DNA from: Shimia isoporae
Lineage (GTDB): Bacteria; Pseudomonadota; Alphaproteobacteria; Rhodobacterales; Rhodobacteraceae
Reading direction: 5' to 3'
Assembly: GCF_004346865.1 (NCBI RefSeq)
Contig: NZ_SMGR01000002.1
Span: 310,001-374,000 of the forward strand
Length of the DNA: 64,000 nt
The first letter of the stretch is position 1; the number at the start of each line of letters is the position of its first letter. The notes below the pieces were generated by a model. The model was given only the letters and a program-made list of their open reading frames with translations, was not told where the DNA came from and did no database searches. Shown here one piece after another: positions 60,568 to 64,000 of the stretch. Both the position numbers and the translations under genes were made by a program.

Positions 60568-61500
60568 ATGGCTGTGACCGACAGCGGGGGGACGGAGTCC
60601 GCGAGGACCACGTCCAAGAAACCCAACCGCCTATTCAAGAACCTGACGGCAAAGCTCGCCTCGATCCCGATGATACTGACCGCTGTTGTGGTTTTCATCG
60701 GATGCACGGGGTGGACGATCTACCACTCATTTACCAAATCGCGACTACTGCCGGCGCCGGACAAATGGGTCGGGCTTGATCAGTACGAACGTCTTTGGAG
60801 CACACGGCGCTGGCTGGTCAGCATCGAGAACCTCGCGATATACGGGGTTTGCTCGCTGATCCTGAGCCTTGTGATCGGCTTTACTCTGGCGGCTCTTCTG
60901 GACCGGAAAATCCGCGGCGAGAACGTGTTCCGCACGATCTTTCTGTATCCGTTCGCCTTGAGCTTCATCGTTACCGGCCTTGTCTGGCAATGGGTTCTCA
61001 ATCCCCAGTTTGGCATTCAAAGCGTGGTGCAGCGCTGGGGCTGGGAAAGCTTTGCGTTTGACCCCCTGAACAACGCGGACATCGTTATCTACGGCATCCT
61101 GATTGCCGGCATCTGGCAGGGCTCCGGCTTTATCATGGTCATCATGCTGGCCGGTTTGCGCGGCATCGACGAAGACATTTGGAAAGCCACGCGTGTCGAA
61201 GGAATCCCCGTTTGGAAAACCTACATCGTTGTGATCATTCCAATGATGCGTCCGGTCTTTGTGACTGCGCTGGTGCTGATCGCCGCAGGGATCATCAAAG
61301 TTTATGACCTTGTTGTCGCCCAAACGTCGGGGGGACCAGGCATATCCTCGGAAGTTCCCGCGAAATACGTCATCGAGAAAATGTTCCAATCCCAGAATCT
61401 TGGGCAGGGCTTTGCGGCCTCCACCATGATGCTCCTGAGCGTCCTCGTGGTGCTGATCCCCTGGGCCTACCTTGAATTCGGAGGCAAGCGCCGTGACTGA
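60568..61500 (+). CDS. CUT1 sugar ABC transporter, permease 1
   Basis: 310 residues, six membrane segments. The soluble N-terminus (25 residues) precedes SIPMILTAVVVFIGCTGWTIYHSFT. The EAA loop reads GIDEDIWKATRVEGIPVWKTYIVVIIPMMRPVF. Pairs with the second permease to form the channel. Stop overlaps the next GTG start by eight bases. Confidence 0.93.
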   Translation: MAVTDSGGTESARTTSKKPNRLFKNLTAKLASIPMILTAVVVFIGCTGWTIYHSFTKSRLLPAPDKWVGLDQYERLWSTRRWLVSIENLAIYGVCSLILSLVIGFTLAALLDRKIRGENVFRTIFLYPFALSFIVTGLVWQWVLNPQFGIQSVVQRWGWESFAFDPLNNADIVIYGILIAGIWQGSGFIMVIMLAGLRGIDEDIWKATRVEGIPVWKTYIVVIIPMMRPVFVTALVLIAAGIIKVYDLVVAQTSGGPGISSEVPAKYVIEKMFQSQNLGQGFAASTMMLLSVLVVLIPWAYLEFGGKRRD

Positions 61501-62455
61501 TGCAACCGCAAACGCCAATACGGCACCCGCAAAACAACGCGTAACGCCTCGTGGCGCAAAACCGCGCCGCCGCCTGTCTCCTGCAAACATCATGCTCTAT
61601 GGCACCTTGTTCGTGGCGTCCGTCTACTACCTGTTGCCGCTTTACGTGATGATCGTGACTTCACTAAAAGGCATGCCGGAAATCCGGCTCGGCAATGTGT
61701 TCTCTCCGCCAGTCGAAGTGACATTCGAGCCATGGGTGAAGGCCTGGGCGGAAGCCTGTACCGGCATCAACTGCGATGGCCTGAGCCGCGGCTTCTGGAA
61801 TTCCGTGCAGATCCTCGTGCCTTCGGTGGTGATCTCTATCGCGATTGCCTCGGTCAACGGCTATGCCCTGTCACTCTGGAAGTTCAAGGGTTCGGAAGTC
61901 TTCTTCACCATTCTGATCTTTGGAGCCTTCATTCCCTATCAGGTGATGATCTATCCGATTGTTATCCTGTTGCGTGAAGCCGGTGACGTGCTGTCGGCCA
62001 TCACGGGAACCAAAATCCGCCTGATGGGCAGTATTTGGGGACTTGTGATCGTTCACACAATCTTTGGCATGCCAATCCTGACGCTGTTGTTCCGCAACTA
62101 TTTCGCCTCGGTGCCGGAAGAGCTTTTCAAGGCCGCCCGCGTGGACGGCGCCGGGTTCTGGGGCATCTATTTCCGGATCATGCTGCCAATGGCTCTGCCG
62201 ATCTTTGTTGTGGCGATGATCCTTCAGGTCACAGGTATCTGGAATGACTTCCTGTTCGGGGTGATCTTCACCAAGCCCGAGACCTATCCGATGACGGTGC
62301 AGCTCAACAATATCGTCAACTCGGTGCAGGGCGTGAAGGAATATAACGTCAACATGGCCGCCACGCTTCTGACCGGCCTTGTCCCTCTCATCATCTACTT
62401 TGCCTCCGGCAAACTCTTCGTGCGCGGCATCGCCGCCGGCGCAGTAAAGGGCTGA
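61493..62455 (+). CDS. CUT1 sugar ABC transporter, permease 2
   Basis: 320 residues. GTG 61493 follows GGAGG at eight bases (GGAGGCAAGCGCC) and overlaps the previous stop; the TTG at 61472 has no ribosome site. Six membrane segments; EAA loop FASVPEELFKAARVDGAGFWGIYFRIMLPMALP; the late TGIWNDFLFGVIFTKPETYPMTVQLNNI is characteristic of the second CUT1 permease. Confidence 0.93.
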   Translation: MTDATANANTAPAKQRVTPRGAKPRRRLSPANIMLYGTLFVASVYYLLPLYVMIVTSLKGMPEIRLGNVFSPPVEVTFEPWVKAWAEACTGINCDGLSRGFWNSVQILVPSVVISIAIASVNGYALSLWKFKGSEVFFTILIFGAFIPYQVMIYPIVILLREAGDVLSAITGTKIRLMGSIWGLVIVHTIFGMPILTLLFRNYFASVPEELFKAARVDGAGFWGIYFRIMLPMALPIFVVAMILQVTGIWNDFLFGVIFTKPETYPMTVQLNNIVNSVQGVKEYNVNMAATLLTGLVPLIIYFASGKLFVRGIAAGAVKG

Positions 62456-62457
62456 CC

Positions 62458-63543
62458 ATGACCAATGTAACTGTCAAAGACCTCACGCTTGAATTCGGCG
62501 CCGTGCGCGTGCTGGACAAGCTCAATATCGAGATCGAGGAGGGCGAGTTCCTCGTGCTGCTTGGTGCATCAGGCTGTGGCAAGTCCACACTTCTGAACTG
62601 TGTGGCAGGCCTGCTGGACATCACGGACGGCGAAATCCACATCGGCGGTCGCAACGTGACATGGGAAGAGCCCAGCGAACGAGGCATCGGCATGGTGTTT
62701 CAGTCCTACGCGCTCTATCCGCAGATGACAGTCGAAGGGAACCTGTCCTTCGGCCTGAAAAACGCCCGTGTCCCAAAAGCGGAAATTGCTGAGCGGGTCG
62801 CCCGCGCGGCGGAAATCCTGCAGATCGAGCCGCTTCTGAAACGCAAGCCTGCTGCCCTGTCGGGCGGACAGCGCCAGCGTGTCGCAATCGGTCGCGCGCT
62901 GGTGCGGGACGTGGATGTGTTCCTGTTTGACGAGCCTCTTTCCAACCTTGATGCGAAGCTACGCGCCGACCTTCGGGTAGAACTCAAGCTGCTGCACCAG
63001 AAACTCGACAACACCATGATCTATGTAACGCACGATCAGGTCGAAGCGATGACGCTTGCCGACCGGATCGCGATCATGCGGGGCGGCGTCGTGCAACAGA
63101 TTGCCAGCCCTTCCGAAGTCTACAACCGTCCGTCAAACAAATACGTCGCAGGCTTTATCGGGTCGCCGACGATCAACTTCTTCGAAGGTTCCATCACGGA
63201 CGGCACCGCGCCAGAATTCTTGGCGGCGGACATGAAGATGCCGCTGGCCGGCTATGAAGCTTCACAAGGTGCACTTTCACCGCGTCCCGCTTGGCTTGGC
63301 GTGCGTCCGGAGGCGGTCATCACCGGTACCGACGTGGACAAACAACCATTCACTGCAGAGATCACGGTGGAACTGTTCGAAGCCATGGGCGCGGACACGC
63401 TGGTTTACACAACATTGGCTGGTACCCCTTTCCGGTTCCGCATGAGCGGACAGGCTCGGGTGGCGGCTGGCGACACGCTGCGGATCGGGTTCGACCCGGC
63501 GCAGGGCTCTCTTTTTGACAAGACAACCGAGGAGCGTCTTTGA
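62458..63543 (+). CDS. CUT1 sugar ABC transporter, ATP-binding protein (MsmK/UgpC class)
   Basis: 361 residues. Walker A GASGCGKSTLLNCVAG, signature LSGGQRQRVAIGRALVRD, Walker B FLFDEPLSNLDAKLR, H-loop YVTHDQVEAMTLADR. The C-terminal 120 residues are a TOBE-like regulatory domain (RPEAVITGTD...VAAGDTLRIGFDP). It starts three bases after permease 2 and energises the transporter. Confidence 0.95.
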   Translation: MTNVTVKDLTLEFGAVRVLDKLNIEIEEGEFLVLLGASGCGKSTLLNCVAGLLDITDGEIHIGGRNVTWEEPSERGIGMVFQSYALYPQMTVEGNLSFGLKNARVPKAEIAERVARAAEILQIEPLLKRKPAALSGGQRQRVAIGRALVRDVDVFLFDEPLSNLDAKLRADLRVELKLLHQKLDNTMIYVTHDQVEAMTLADRIAIMRGGVVQQIASPSEVYNRPSNKYVAGFIGSPTINFFEGSITDGTAPEFLAADMKMPLAGYEASQGALSPRPAWLGVRPEAVITGTDVDKQPFTAEITVELFEAMGADTLVYTTLAGTPFRFRMSGQARVAAGDTLRIGFDPAQGSLFDKTTEERL

Positions 63544-63567
63544 CGCCCCTAATTTTCGGAGACTGAA

Positions 63568-64000
63568 ATGGGTTTTTCATTCCAACTGTATTCCTCGCGT
63601 GATGTCGCGAGCCAAGAGGCCTTTCTCTCGCGTTTGGCCGAGCTGGGCTACACTGCTGTCGAAGGCTATGGCGGTGTTTACGGCAACGCTGACAGCTTCT
63701 CCGAAGCGATGCGTGCCAACGGCCTGACGATGCCGAGCGGTCACTTTGGCATCGATGATCTGCGCGAAAACTTCGACGGCGTGATGGCGCTGGCGGAGAC
63801 CCTGGGCATCGAGCATGTGATCGTTCCCTATCTGAACGCCGAAGTGCGTCCCGCGGACACCGCCGGCTGGCAGGCATTCGCCAAGGAGCTGGCGGCGATC
63901 GGCGAGAAGGTCAAAGCGACAGGCAAATCGTTCAGCTGGCACAATCATGATTTCGAGTTCGAAGCTCTCCCGGACGGGACTTACCCGATGGAAGTGATGC
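63568..64000 (+). CDS. Sugar phosphate isomerase/epimerase, xylose-isomerase-like TIM barrel (3' end outside window)
   Basis: First 144 residues only; frame open to the window end. MGFSFQLYSSRDV, LAELGYTAVEGYGGVYG, GLTMPSGHFGIDDL and the metal-site stretch SFSWHNHDFEFEALPDG (WHNHDFEF is typical) identify the AP-endonuclease-2-like TIM-barrel family used for keto-sugar isomerisation or epimerisation. ATG 63568 follows CGGAGACTGAA. As last visible gene of the LacI-controlled operon, it probably acts on the imported sugar. Confidence 0.9.
   Translation, partial: MGFSFQLYSSRDVASQEAFLSRLAELGYTAVEGYGGVYGNADSFSEAMRANGLTMPSGHFGIDDLRENFDGVMALAETLGIEHVIVPYLNAEVRPADTAGWQAFAKELAAIGEKVKATGKSFSWHNHDFEFEALPDGTYPMEVM

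Overview
The window looks like ordinary chromosome of a marine-type alphaproteobacterium, most likely Rhodobacterales (Roseobacter group). The pointers are a petABC cytochrome bc1 operon of alphaproteobacterial form, a FdsGB/FdsA-type NAD-linked formate dehydrogenase, a dapF-mtaB pair, a pbpC next to an alpha-2-macroglobulin gene, small proteins of the YggT and YaaA type, and frequent ATGA or TGATG overlaps within operons. Species cannot be named from this alone. No phage, insertion sequence, integrase, CRISPR array or rRNA was seen. Both ends of the window cut genes (a MlaD-like protein at the left, a sugar isomerase/epimerase at the right).

Layout: 1-7.7 kb, minus strand: MarR regulator, RND efflux adaptor and pump, then a MlaE(STAS)-MlaF-MlaD lipid transporter. 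7.9-10.0 kb: DEAD-box helicase with a DbpA-like RNA-binding domain and a basic repeat tail. 10.3 kb: tRNA-Lys(UUU). 10.5-15.0 kb: dapF-mtaB-GST, a PaiB-like flavin protein, a second GST and a small DoxX-like membrane protein. 15.2-20.7 kb: formate dehydrogenase (fdsA and a fused fdsG-fdsB) with a LysR regulator. 21.1-23.8 kb: petABC with a strong terminator. 24-32.3 kb: an outer-membrane-like protein, pbpC and a giant alpha-2-macroglobulin. 32.4-37.8 kb: hybrid histidine kinase, yaaA, recQ, yggT. 38-42.5 kb: thioesterase-like gene, MFS transporter, mepA, phytase-like esterase and the queuosine-precursor transporter yhhQ. 42.47-42.79 kb: a non-coding stretch with what looks like an independent small RNA or mini-ORF. 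42.8-48 kb: arfB, a TupA-like ATP-grasp enzyme, an aminotransferase-III/kinase pair, an HxlR regulator and a hydrolase. 48-53.3 kb: pncB, a membrane hybrid histidine kinase, pncA and a lipid kinase. 53.3-57.9 kb: a molybdopterin oxidoreductase and a polar amino acid ABC transporter. 58-64 kb: a LacI regulator divergent from a CUT1 sugar ABC operon.

How the parts work together: fds and petABC are both energy-conserving electron-transfer units (formate to NADH; quinol to cytochrome c). The left block and the pbpC/A2M, mepA, Mla and RND genes serve the cell envelope. pncA and pncB together make the nicotinamide salvage route to NAD. The LacI/CUT1 unit is a self-contained sugar-uptake regulon whose two perfect 14-16 bp operators are visible.

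Most notable for follow-up: (1) the region at 42476-42695, which has a consensus DnaA box near a possible promoter, an optimal Shine-Dalgarno followed by an 18-codon TTG-started ORF, a perfectly complementary anti-Shine-Dalgarno 110 bases downstream and a 13-bp terminator; (2) a dispersed intergenic repeat of about 27 bp present three times (24791, 42724, 52315), which has no evident function and artificially lengthens neighbouring reading frames; (3) the aminotransferase-III plus APH-kinase pair, which resembles the hydroxylysine/ethanolamine kinase and phospho-lyase route.
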